This document shows, in pieces, positions 1 to 8,062 of a DNA stretch of 64,000 bases. The stretch lies in assembly GCA_964418695.1 (NCBI GenBank), contig CAYQMN010000008.1, positions 68,143 to 132,142 on the forward strand, given 5' to 3'. Every line of letters starts with the position of its first letter. Position 1 is the first letter of the stretch. A program made the position numbers and the translations under genes. The notes under the pieces were generated by a model. The model made no database searches. It saw only the letters and a list, made by a program, of their open reading frames with translations, and had not been told where the DNA came from. The DNA comes from Prado023 sp964418695. GTDB lineage: Bacteria; Actinomycetota; Actinomycetes; S36-B12; CAIYMF01.

Positions 1-572
1 ACGGCGGTGCGCAGGTTGGAGACGTTGACGTCGGCTGCGGTCTCCCAGTCGGGGTAGAAGTCGAGCGCCCGTTCGTCGAGGAAGATGTGGCGGGAGAAGT
101 TGGGGGCCTGGTCATCGTTCGCGAACAGCTCGGCGTACATGGCGCGGCCGAGCACGTTGGCGGCCAGCAGGTCCTGATGGCCGTCGCCCACGATCGCCGG
201 GCTGGTGATCGCGTCCAGGGTCTGCCGCAGGATGGCCCGCGGTTTCCAGCGCTTCGTGCCGCCTCGCAACGGACGCATGATCTGCGAGGTGCCGGCGGCG
301 GCATGGGCCAGGTGGAACAGGTGCGCCCGCTCGGCGTCGTCGAGTTGGAGGGCGCGGGCGACCGCGCCGAGAACGTGCGCGGACACCCCGGCCAGGGACC
401 CGCGTTCCATCTTGGAGTAGTACTCCACGCTCACCCCGGCCAGTGCAGCCACCTCGACGCGGCGCAGGCCGGGCACCCGACGCTTGCCCACATCAGGCAG
501 TCCGGCCTGCATCGGGCTGATCCGGGCCCGCCGCGACATCAGGAACTCGCGGACCTCAGCCTCATTTCCCAT
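1..572 (-). CDS. MmyB-type helix-turn-helix regulator (3' end off window)
   Basis: About 190 codons are visible, starting at ATG 572 and running off the left edge. The N-terminus carries an XRE-type HTH in which RRVPGLRRVEVAALAGVS leads into VEYYSKMERG, the signature of the large actinobacterial family with an MmyB-like ligand-binding domain. The following segment (KPRAILRQTLDAI, then PAIVGDGHQDLLAANVLGRA) matches the start of that ligand-binding domain. Proteins of this family usually repress a divergent transporter or oxidoreductase. The MFS transporter and NAD(P)-binding protein that follow on the other strand fit that pattern, but no ligand can be inferred. Confidence 0.85.
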   Translation of the reverse strand, partial: MGNEAEVREFLMSRRARISPMQAGLPDVGKRRVPGLRRVEVAALAGVSVEYYSKMERGSLAGVSAHVLGAVARALQLDDAERAHLFHLAHAAAGTSQIMRPLRGGTKRWKPRAILRQTLDAITSPAIVGDGHQDLLAANVLGRAMYAELFANDDQAPNFSRHIFLDERALDFYPDWETAADVNVSNLRTA

Positions 573-967
573 GGTCGTGACGGTAGGCGGTGGCGGGCGT
601 GAAAGGGATGCACTGCTGGTACACCTCTCAGCAGGGACTCCCAACGCCGGAACGCAGTCGGGAGACTCTGCGCTGGAGGATGGAGTCGGTGATGGCGAGT
701 CCATCCCGATCACGGAGGGCGGACACAGAATCATGCGAACGACGGTGGTGCACGCCCCCGGCGCTCTGTGCCGCGAGATCGGCCCGACTCCGACAGCCCT
801 CGCTGTGCTGGAACCCGGTCCCGCGGCTGGATCGCGGTGAGCATCGTGAAGCCGCGGCTTGTCGGGCTCGACTCGTGCTTCGACGTGGACAACCCTCACG
901 AGGTCTGCTGGGCCGGCGGACGCTCGGGGTGGATCAGGGCTGAGGGGCGCTTCCAGGAAGGTGCGCG
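573..967. other. Divergent intergenic region without a supported gene
   Basis: This gap separates the leftward MmyB-type regulator from the rightward MFS gene and must hold both promoters. I see no clear operator palindrome. A short in-frame stretch from ATG 733 (MRTTVVHAPG) resembles the first residues of zinc alcohol dehydrogenases but loses the resemblance at once, so any gene here is long dead. Confidence 0.4.
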
Positions 968-2215
968 ATGAGCGACAGCGGGGTGGTGCTGCGCCGGACT
1001 CCGGTGACGTGGGCGATCTACGGTGCGATCGGCTCCTGGGCCGCGTTCGTGTATCTGTCCGGCCCGGTCTCGCCGATCCTGGTCGAGGACCTCGGCGTCA
1101 CGGCGGCGGCCACCGGTCTGGTCGGTACGGCGATGGCCGTGGGCAGCATCACCGCCGCAGCGATGGCCCAGGCCCTGCTGCGGCGACGGGGTCGCGACGG
1201 GGTCATGCGCCTCGGGCTGGGCGTCACGGCGACGGCGATCGCCGGGCTGGCGACTCTGCCGCGACTGCTCGAGGGGTGGGCTGGGTTCTCCCTGGTCCTG
1301 CTGCTGGTGTGGGTCGCCGCGATCGGCGGCACGTTGACCTTGAACGTGGGCACCGCGCGGCTGTCGGACATGCACCCCGAGCACAGCGCGACGACGATCA
1401 CCGAGGCCAACGCCGCCGCCGCGTGGGTGGGCTTCCTGTCGCCGTTGATCCTCGGAGCGGCCCTGGGAGCCGGACTGGGCTGGTGGGTCGGCTACGCGGC
1501 GGCCCTCCTCTTGGCGCTGGTGGCGCTCGTGGCCCTGATCCGGGCCGGGCGGTCCGAGGTCGCGCACGAGGATCACCCGCACCGGACGATGGTTGTGGCC
1601 GACGAGGTGTACGAGGCCCCCGAGGACCTCACCGGGCAGGGATCGGCGGACCCGGCCTCGACTCGGCTGCCGGGTGTGTTCTGGCTGGCGATGGTCGCGC
1701 TGTTCGCGGCCGTCGGCACCGAGTTCGCCATCAACTTCCTGGGTTCGCCGCTGATCCAGGAGCACACCGGCGCCACGGCGTCGGAGGCGACCACTGCGCT
1801 TGCGGCCAGCATCCTGGGCGTGGCCGTCGGGCGAACCTTCGGCACCGGGCTCACCCGACGCTTGGGACCGCACCGCACCCTGCTCGCCGGCTTCGCGCTG
1901 ACGCTCGTCGGGTTCGTGGTCCTGTGGACCGCACAGCTGCTGGCCGTCGCGGTCGTGGGCCTGTTCGTCGGCGGCCTCGGCCTGGCCACGCTGTTCCCGC
2001 TGATCATCGACCGGGGCATCGGGCTGTCCGCGGGCCACCCCGACGTGGCCATGTCCCGGTCGGCCATCATCACCGGGGTGGCCACCGGCGGGGCACCCTT
2101 CGCGCTGAGCGCATTGGGATCGCTCATCTCGGTGAGCACCGCCATGCTCCTGGTGCCGGTCCTGATCGGAGCCGGGCTGCTCGGCGTGATCGCCTCACGG
2201 CCCACCAGGCAGTGA
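968..2215 (+). CDS. MFS transporter, CynX/NimT-like
   Basis: This 415-residue integral membrane protein has about 12 hydrophobic segments and the 6+6 layout of the major facilitator superfamily, with a charged loop near residues 190-225 separating the halves. It begins AIYGAIGSWAAFVYLSGPVSPIL and continues with a small-residue-rich helix 2, typical of CynX/NimT or general drug/metabolite MFS members. An AGGAAGG ribosome site lies 6 nt before ATG 968. It sits divergently from an MmyB-type regulator and is followed 49 nt later by an NAD(P)-binding oxidoreductase, a common regulator-transporter-enzyme arrangement. The substrate is unknown. Confidence 0.8.
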   Translation: MSDSGVVLRRTPVTWAIYGAIGSWAAFVYLSGPVSPILVEDLGVTAAATGLVGTAMAVGSITAAAMAQALLRRRGRDGVMRLGLGVTATAIAGLATLPRLLEGWAGFSLVLLLVWVAAIGGTLTLNVGTARLSDMHPEHSATTITEANAAAAWVGFLSPLILGAALGAGLGWWVGYAAALLLALVALVALIRAGRSEVAHEDHPHRTMVVADEVYEAPEDLTGQGSADPASTRLPGVFWLAMVALFAAVGTEFAINFLGSPLIQEHTGATASEATTALAASILGVAVGRTFGTGLTRRLGPHRTLLAGFALTLVGFVVLWTAQLLAVAVVGLFVGGLGLATLFPLIIDRGIGLSAGHPDVAMSRSAIITGVATGGAPFALSALGSLISVSTAMLLVPVLIGAGLLGVIASRPTRQ

Positions 2216-2264
2216 CCCGCCCCTGCGGGGAATCCAGGCAAGACAACCGACGAAGGGACACAGG

Positions 2265-2927
2265 ATGAGGGTCTTCCAGATCGGCGCCGCGGGCGGCGTC
2301 GGACGCCGGCTCGCCGCACAGCTGGTCGCACGAGACGATGAGGCCACCGGGATGCATCGTCGCCCCGAACAGTCCTCGACGATCAGCGCCACGGGCGCGC
2401 ACGCCGTGCTGGGTGACCTGATCGACGACACCGTCGAGGACATCGCCGAGCGGATGCGCGGCCATGACGCGGTGGTCTTCTCCGCGGGGGCCCACGGCAC
2501 CGGCCAGGACCAGACCACGCTGATCGACGGTGTCGGGCTGGAGAAGGCGGCCGCCGCCGCGGCTCGGGCCGGGGTGCCGCGGTTCGTCCTGGTCTCGGCC
2601 TTCCCCGAATCGGAACGCGGCCGAGACCTGGGGGAGGGCTTCGAGCACTACATGCGGGTCAAGAAGGCCGCTGACGTGCACCTGGCGCACACCGACCTGG
2701 ACTGGGTCATCGTGCGACCCGGAGGGCTGCTCGACTCCCCAGGCACCGGCCGGGTCAGCGCCGGACCGGCCATCGCCTACGGATCGGTGCCCCGAGACGA
2801 CGTCGCCGGAGTCATCGCCGCCATCCTGCACACGCCGACCGTCAGCCGCGAGATCATCGAGCTCACCAGCGGGCCCGTTCGGATCCCCGAGGCCGTCGCC
2901 GCGCTGGCGCGACCAGCGCGGTCTTGA
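2265..2927 (+). CDS. NAD(P)-binding SDR-type oxidoreductase
   Basis: The protein has 220 residues with an N-terminal Rossmann motif (IGAAGGVGRRLAAQL, GxxGxxG at about residues 7-13). It looks like an atypical or extended short-chain dehydrogenase of the YwnB/NmrA-like group. VVFSAGAHGTGQDQTTLIDG and FVLVSAFPES are the usual strand-4 and strand-5 regions of this group. DWVIVRPGGLLDSPGTGRV is the typical substrate-side segment near residue 150. There is no YxxxK pair, as is normal for this subgroup. It follows the MFS gene by 49 nt and is probably co-transcribed. Members act on quinones, flavins or small carbonyls; the substrate is not predictable. Confidence 0.8.
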   Translation: MRVFQIGAAGGVGRRLAAQLVARDDEATGMHRRPEQSSTISATGAHAVLGDLIDDTVEDIAERMRGHDAVVFSAGAHGTGQDQTTLIDGVGLEKAAAAAARAGVPRFVLVSAFPESERGRDLGEGFEHYMRVKKAADVHLAHTDLDWVIVRPGGLLDSPGTGRVSAGPAIAYGSVPRDDVAGVIAAILHTPTVSREIIELTSGPVRIPEAVAALARPARS

Positions 2928-2984
2928 CGGCTGCCGCCGGTGTCTCAGCCGAATCGTTCGCACCAACAGTGAGGAGGCAGGAAC

Positions 2985-3398
2985 ATGGCATCCGTGGAGT
3001 TCCCGGCAAGCTTCCTGATCGGCGGCGCGACTGCCGCCAACCAGTTCGAGGGTGCCTACGACGAAGGCGGCAAAGGGTTGTCCATCCAGGACGTCCTGCC
3101 CCGGGGGATCACCGCCCCCCGGGTACCGGGCCCGACCCCTGACAACCTGAAGCTGGTCGGGATCGACTTCTACCACCGCTACGCCGAGGACATCGCCCTG
3201 TTCGCCGAGATGGGCTTCTCGGTGTTCCGGTTCTCGATCGCCTGGTCGCGGATCTTCCCCAACGGTGACGAGCTCGAGCCGAACGAGGAGGGCCTGGCCT
3301 TCTACGACCGGGTCCTGGACGAGTGCGAGAAGCACGGCATCACCCCGCTGGTCACGATCTCCCACTACGAGACCCCGCTGCACCTGGCCGAGACGTGA
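2985..3398 (+). pseudogene. Truncated GH1 6-phospho-beta-glucosidase (N-terminal third)
   Basis: The 137 codons match the N-terminus of BglA/CelF-like GH1 enzymes: FPASFLIGGATAANQFEGAY, then HRYAEDIALFAEMGFSVFRFSIAWSRIFP and ISHYETPLHLAET. It stops immediately before the point where GH1 enzymes continue with YGGW. The acid/base motif (TFNEP) and the nucleophile motif (ENG) are therefore missing, and the product cannot be catalytic. The start is good (GAGGAGGCAGGAAC before ATG 2985), so the breakage is downstream. A complete GH1 gene is present at 10703. The next 600 nt hold fragments of unrelated genes, pointing to a deletion junction near 3395. Confidence 0.85.
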
Positions 3399-3589
3399 GC
3401 GGAAGGCGGGAGGCCAGCTCCCGGGCTGCTGGGTTGTCCCACAGACTGCCGGGCAGGGTGGTCTCACCGATGGCGACGAGCACTGCAGTGTCCTGCGTGG
3501 ATGACCCCGTGCTCGATCCGGAGCAGACCCATGGCCACGAGCCGGAGCCGGGCGCGGCCCGGCCACCGTCGTTCGAGGCGGCCCGCATC

Positions 3590-3910
3590 GACCCGGCGTG
3601 GCTCCGGCTGCCGCCGCGGCGGCTGTCGGTCGAGCAGAGCAACACGTCGGTCGTGCTCGGCGAGAACGCGATGATGAAGGTGTTCCGCCGCCTGGTCCCC
3701 GGCATCAACCCGGACATCGAGGTGCACGCGGCTCTGCTCGCGAAGCCCGGGCGGCGCTGCCGGGGCGCTCACCGACGACGAGCGCACGATCCTCGCCGCC
3801 TATCTCGTGGACAAGGCCGCCTGTGAGGGCGCTACGAGCGGGCCCACCGCCCGGACTGGCTGCCGATCCCCCTCGGCGCCCTCGCCGACCTCGCGCAAAT
3901 AGCGACAACC
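3590..3910 (+). pseudogene. Maltokinase (Mak/Pep2-like) remnant with internal deletion
   Basis: Two pieces of an actinobacterial maltokinase are joined. The first (about 3620-3745) reads RLSVEQSNTSVVLGENAMMK then VFRRLVPGINPDIEVHAAL, the conserved N-lobe segment of Mak/TreS-Mak proteins. The second begins near 3764 (ALTDDERTILAAYLVDKAAC) and, after a frameshift near 3830, continues YERAHRPDWLPIPLGALADL, the characteristic C-terminus of the same family. The roughly 300 residues that should lie between, including the kinase catalytic loop, are gone, and the pieces lie in different frames. In intact genomes maltokinase feeds maltose-1-phosphate into the GlgE pathway. Here nothing functional remains. 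Confidence 0.7.
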
Positions 3911-3920
3911 GCTCGCGGTG

Positions 3921-4014
3921 ATCGGGACGCCGAGAACCCGCGGTGGACCGCATCTGGTGTTCAAGACGCCCGCCCCGGCGATCCGCGAATAGACATCCAC
4001 GTGCGCCAGGGCTG
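3921..4014 (+). pseudogene. HicA-like toxin scrap
   Basis: The frame from 3921 reads GTPRTRGGPHLVFKTPAP. A one-base shift near 3975 gives PGDPRIDIHVRQG. Combined, they resemble the (S/G)xHxVxKTPWPGDPRVNIQ block of small actinobacterial HicA-type toxins. Only this conserved block survives and it is frameshifted. The identification rests on a short match recalled from the family. Confidence 0.4.
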
Positions 4015-4140
4015 GTCGCGCTGTGGCGGCCTGGACGGGGCTGCAGGGGTCACCGGACCGCCCACCGAGCAACTCCGGGCCTGGGCGGGGGCGGCAGCAC
4101 CATGGCGGATGGTCGCGGGCCGCGCATGCGTCCACGGCTG

Positions 4141-6060
4141 TCAGTCGAGAACGCCGAACAGCGCTGTCAGCAGGTCCTCGTAGGAAGATCCGGCCGTCGT
4201 CAGGGTCTGGACGTTGGCTGGCTCGGACAGGGTCAGGATCAGTTGGTCGAACACCCGCCGGAAGGCGGAACGGCCGTCGGGTGCGAAGGTGAACATGACC
4301 ACGAGCCTGACCGTCGACCCGCCCCACGAGATCGGTGTCTGGCTGACCAGGACTGAGATGGCGGTCCGGTTCTGGTCCATGTGCAGCGAGTGCGGCACGG
4401 CCAGCGAGCCGAACGCCGTCGGGGACAGCCGCTCCCGTTCCATGACGTCATCGAGGAAGTGCGGTCCCACGACGCCCTCGGTGAGCAGCGGGGCGACCAT
4501 CAGGTCGAGCACCTGCTCACGCGTCTCGATGTCGGAGACATGGTGGATGAAGAGCGGGTCAAGCAACTCGACCAGGTTGCCGCGCAACCGCGCGCGGTTG
4601 CGCCGCTCGCGCAGCCCGCGCACTACCTCCGCAACGTTGTCCAGGTCGGCACGGGATAGTAGCGGCGTGACCGTGACCACCGGCGGCAGCCCGCTCTGCG
4701 GCAGGGGAACGCTGGACACGATCAAGTCGGCGTCCAACGAGGCCCAGTTCTGTTCGGCTGTGGTCACCACGGACTCGATCACGGCATCCGGTGGCAGTGA
4801 CCGTGCCAGCTGTTCGCGGAACACGTTGTGCATCGAGTGGTAGCGCGGGACCAGGCAGACGATCGAGATGCGGTCGGCGTCATCGGCGGTGCTCTGCAGC
4901 TGGGAGCCGATGTGGAAGGACAGGAAGGCGATCTCGTCCTCGTCGACCTCGATGCCTTCGCGTAGCTCCACCTGCCGGGCAAAGAACACGCTGAGCTCGT
5001 GGATCAGGGGGTGGGCCTGCTTGAACGCCGTCGCCACCGGATTGCGGGCACGCTCGCCCGCTCGCATGCGGGCAACCAGGTTTCGCACATGCAGACCCAT
5101 GTTCAACAGAAACCTGTCGGAGGTCAGGTCCACCAAGTAGTGCTGGGAGAGCTCGGCGGTGATCTGGCAGACCATCTCGTAGTAGACATCGTTCGCCCGG
5201 CGCAGCTCGGAAGGGTCGCGAGTCTCACGCGGAATGGTCTTGAAGCTCAACAGCAGCGCGATGTAGCGGCGCTCGACCGGGGGCAGCTCGACATCGAGCA
5301 GGTCCCTGACCGAACCCGCGACCTGAGTGGCCACATCGGTCATCGGGGAGTCGTCCACCCCATCCGAACCCGGCACCGCCGACAGCTCGTAGCCCTGGCG
5401 GACCCGGTCCACGGCGATCATCAGGTGCATGACCAGGTCGGTCATCACGTACTCATTGGCGTCGAGGCTGTTGTCCCGGAGGGCATCGGACAGGATCAGC
5501 CGCAGCAGCTGCTGGTCGCGGCTGCTGAATCGGCCCATCAACCCCGCAGCCAGTGCCGACTGCGAACCGCGTGCGCTCTCTGCGAGGATCTGCCGCAGCA
5601 CCCGGCGTCGCTGTCGTTCCGACCCGTGCAGTTCGAGCCACTCCCGCTCCCGACGCACGCTCAGGTCGTATTCGCGCAGGAGCGCACGTGACCGGACAAG
5701 GTCCGCCTCGATCGTGCTCGTGCTGACATGGAGGCGCGACGCGAGCTGCCTGATGTCCAGCCCATCTGGGTGCCGAAGCAGTTCCGCCACCACCCCGTGC
5801 ATGCGCTGTCCGGGTGTCTCGGATGAATGCGAGGAGCCGAACCCACTGTCGACGAACGCCCGGTAGGTGGTGTCGTCGAGGCGGTAGCCAAGGTGGGACG
5901 AGGTCACCAAATCAGCGCGAGCAGTGCGGTTGATCTGCGCGACGTAATGGCGCACCGTGCGGGCCGAGACCTGCAGCCGGGCCGCCAACTCCTCACCGGG
6001 CACCGGGCGACGGGCCCGGTCCAAGTAGGTCAGCAACTCAAGATGGCGTTCGGCGAGCAT
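4141..6060 (-). CDS. PRD-containing BglG/ManR-type transcriptional regulator with EIIB and EIIA domains
   Basis: The 639-residue protein has the modular layout of PTS-controlled activators. An N-terminal winged HTH (GEELAARLQVSARTVRHYVA, about residues 20-40) is followed by a second HTH (DIRQLASRLHVSTSTIEADL, about 100-120). Two PRD domains span about 170-280 and 285-390, with candidate phospho-histidines in NMGLHVRNLV and AHPLIHELS. An EIIB-like segment (RISIVCLVPRYHS, about 395-490) lacks the usual phosphocysteine. A C-terminal EIIA domain of the fructose/mannitol type has the histidine in LAVPHSLHMD. It is divergent from the PTS IIB gene across 310 nt, so it most likely controls the locus by substrate-dependent phosphorylation. 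An antiterminator role is less likely because the N-terminus is an HTH rather than a CAT RNA-binding domain. Confidence 0.9.
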   Translation of the reverse strand: MLAERHLELLTYLDRARRPVPGEELAARLQVSARTVRHYVAQINRTARADLVTSSHLGYRLDDTTYRAFVDSGFGSSHSSETPGQRMHGVVAELLRHPDGLDIRQLASRLHVSTSTIEADLVRSRALLREYDLSVRREREWLELHGSERQRRRVLRQILAESARGSQSALAAGLMGRFSSRDQQLLRLILSDALRDNSLDANEYVMTDLVMHLMIAVDRVRQGYELSAVPGSDGVDDSPMTDVATQVAGSVRDLLDVELPPVERRYIALLLSFKTIPRETRDPSELRRANDVYYEMVCQITAELSQHYLVDLTSDRFLLNMGLHVRNLVARMRAGERARNPVATAFKQAHPLIHELSVFFARQVELREGIEVDEDEIAFLSFHIGSQLQSTADDADRISIVCLVPRYHSMHNVFREQLARSLPPDAVIESVVTTAEQNWASLDADLIVSSVPLPQSGLPPVVTVTPLLSRADLDNVAEVVRGLRERRNRARLRGNLVELLDPLFIHHVSDIETREQVLDLMVAPLLTEGVVGPHFLDDVMERERLSPTAFGSLAVPHSLHMDQNRTAISVLVSQTPISWGGSTVRLVVMFTFAPDGRSAFRRVFDQLILTLSEPANVQTLTTAGSSYEDLLTALFGVLD

Positions 6061-6370
6061 GGGTCCTCCGAGCCGTTCCCTTCACCATGACTAGCCGTAC
6101 CGTCCACCGTGGTTGGCTGGGTTCGCTGATTGTGGACCAAGACCGTGACCGCGGGTGAGGAAGGTGCCGAGCGGCTCCTTGGTGCTCGTCACACTCGCGC
6201 GCGCGTGCCTGAGCTGCCGGACAGGGCACCTCGCCTTCCGCGCCAGCGGCAACAGGCCTCGCCTCGCGATCGCCGCCCGTCAAGCTCGGGGCCCTACGTT
6301 CCGGCGAAGGAATGAAGATGCCACGTAGCGGTGCCGGCCATCCGCGACCACTCGAGACAGAGGGACTCAC
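6061..6370. promoter_or_regulatory. Divergent promoter region of the PTS locus with a 20-bp palindrome
   Basis: This 310-nt gap separates the leftward PRD regulator from the rightward PTS IIB gene. At 6161-6180 lies AAGGTGCCGAGCGGCTCCTT, a near-perfect inverted repeat (AAGGnGCCG-nn-CGGCnCCTT). Its position and symmetry make it a candidate operator for the PRD regulator. It has no U-tract and is not at a gene end, so a terminator is less likely. No clear -35/-10 pair was assigned. Confidence 0.45.
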
Positions 6371-6664
6371 ATGAAGATCAGCCTGTTCTGCAACGCCGGG
6401 ATGTCCACTTCGCTGGTGGCCTCGAAGCTCAAGAAGTCCTTCGACGCGGCGGGCAAGGACTACGAGGTCGCCGCGTACGACTTCTCGCAGCTGGCCAACG
6501 AAGTCGACGACACCGACGTGATCGTGCTCGGTCCGCAGATCGGCTGGGCGTTCGACGACGTGAAGAAGGCCTACCCGGGCAAGACCGTCATCGTCCTCAC
6601 GATGCAGGAGTTCGGCTCGATGAACGGTGACGTGATCCGCGCGCGGGTCGAGAAGGATCTCTGA
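6371..6664 (+). CDS. PTS lactose/cellobiose-family IIB component
   Basis: This 97-residue cytoplasmic phosphocarrier begins MKISLFCNAGMSTSLVASKL, the diagnostic IIB-cellobiose motif, with the phosphorylated cysteine at position 7 in the CNAGMSTS P-loop. It accepts phosphate from IIA (10362) and passes it to the sugar bound in IIC (6695). Length and fold pattern match CelA/ChbB. It is the first gene of the operon, directly downstream of the divergent regulator region, and is followed by IIC after 30 nt. Confidence 0.93.
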   Translation: MKISLFCNAGMSTSLVASKLKKSFDAAGKDYEVAAYDFSQLANEVDDTDVIVLGPQIGWAFDDVKKAYPGKTVIVLTMQEFGSMNGDVIRARVEKDL

Positions 6665-6694
6665 GCCCGGTCCCGGCCCTCGAGGAGGTGTGAC

Positions 6695-8062
6695 ATGAGT
6701 GCCGTCAATGTCATGCAGATGCGCTTGTCCAAGGTGATCGGCAAGATCGCCGGCAACAAGCTCCTGCTGACCCTGCGCGATACCTTCATCATGGCCTCCG
6801 CGCCGATCATGATCGCGGGCTTCGCCATCATGATCAGCTCGGTCTTCGTCGATCCCAACGGCATCATCTTCGGCGAGTCCGGGCTGGGCCTGGGCGAGAT
6901 GATCGCCGGGTCGTGGGAGGCGTGGGAGACATCCGCCTTCGCGGGGGCGCTGCGAGTCATCCAGGAGGCGGCCAACCTCTTCCTCAGCGGCACCCTGGCG
7001 ATCAACGCCCTCCTGGTGACGGTCGGGTTCGCCTACTTCGGCACCCGCCGCTTCTTCCCGACGAACAAGGAACCGGTCCTGGTCGTGCTCTACACGCTGG
7101 GCTCGTTGTTCATCGTCCTTCCGTGGACCATCACCAGCATGATCGGAGACGATCCGGTCACGGTGGACGGGTACGTGGACTCGAACTTCCTGGGTCAGCA
7201 GGGCATCTTCACCGGACTGCTGGTGGCCGGCGTGACCATGTATGTGTTCAACACCTTGTTGAAGAAGAACATCGGCATCAAGATGCCCGAGTCAGTCCCG
7301 CCGGCTGTCGCCAAGAGCTTCGAGTCGCTGGTGCCGGGCGCCGCGACGCTGCTGCTGTTCGTCGTCATCGCCACGGTCTTCGCGCAGTACGACACGACGC
7401 TGCCCGAGGCCATGCTGGCGCTGATCCAAGAGCCTGCCCTGGCCATCTCCCGCACTCCGTTCTTCGCCGTGGTGGCCATGACGACCACCCCGATCCTGCA
7501 GTGGTTCGGCATTCACGCCAGCTCCGTCTGGGGCCCGATCTACGGCCTGACCTGGGACATCAACAGCAACGAGAACGTCCTGGGCACCGGTCAGCACGTG
7601 TACTCCACCCTGTTCATGAACTTCACAGTGGTCTCCTCGGGCGCCCTGACCATTGCCCCGATCCTGGCGATGCTGCTGTACAGCAAGCGGGCTGAGGCGA
7701 AGAGCATCTCCCGCGTGGCGGCGGCGCCTGGCGTCTTCAACATCTCCGAGCCAGTCACCTACGGCTTCCCGATCGTGCTGAACCCGGTGCTGTTCGTGCC
7801 CTACTTCTTGAGCTGGCTGGTCCCCTTCTTCTTCGGGTCGTTCCTGACCCAGATCGGGCTCCTGCCGATCATCAGCAACAACGTCCCGTGGACCGTGCCC
7901 CCGATCATCTCCGGCTTCCTCTACTCGGGGTCTTGGAGTGGGGCGCTCTATCAGGTGTTCGTGATCTTCATCGTGGTGCTGATGTACCTGCCGTTCGTGC
8001 GCATCGGCGACAAGCTCTCGGCTGAAGGCTTCGACGAGGCCTTGGACAAGGGTGAGGCGTGA
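6695..8062 (+). CDS. PTS lactose/cellobiose-family IIC permease
   Basis: The 455-residue membrane transporter has about ten transmembrane segments. LRDTFIMASAPIMIAGFAIM is the conserved first helix. The IIC-cellobiose landmarks (WFGIHASSVWGPIYG and the FNISEPVTYGFPIVLNP region near residue 350) carry the sugar-binding residues. It translocates and concomitantly phosphorylates a disaccharide or beta-glucoside using phosphate from IIB. An AGGAGGTG ribosome site precedes ATG 6695. The stop codon shares one base with the ATG of the GH31 gene, so translation is coupled. Confidence 0.93.
   Translation: MSAVNVMQMRLSKVIGKIAGNKLLLTLRDTFIMASAPIMIAGFAIMISSVFVDPNGIIFGESGLGLGEMIAGSWEAWETSAFAGALRVIQEAANLFLSGTLAINALLVTVGFAYFGTRRFFPTNKEPVLVVLYTLGSLFIVLPWTITSMIGDDPVTVDGYVDSNFLGQQGIFTGLLVAGVTMYVFNTLLKKNIGIKMPESVPPAVAKSFESLVPGAATLLLFVVIATVFAQYDTTLPEAMLALIQEPALAISRTPFFAVVAMTTTPILQWFGIHASSVWGPIYGLTWDINSNENVLGTGQHVYSTLFMNFTVVSSGALTIAPILAMLLYSKRAEAKSISRVAAAPGVFNISEPVTYGFPIVLNPVLFVPYFLSWLVPFFFGSFLTQIGLLPIISNNVPWTVPPIISGFLYSGSWSGALYQVFVIFIVVLMYLPFVRIGDKLSAEGFDEALDKGEA

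Noticed and set aside
733..765. MRTTVVHAPG start resembling a zinc alcohol dehydrogenase
   Set aside because: Only ten residues match and no other part of the family follows in any frame.
859..2268. Long overlapping frames across the MFS gene
   Set aside because: Arg/Gly/Pro-rich translations are shadows of a high-GC gene; the transporter frame is clearly the coding one.
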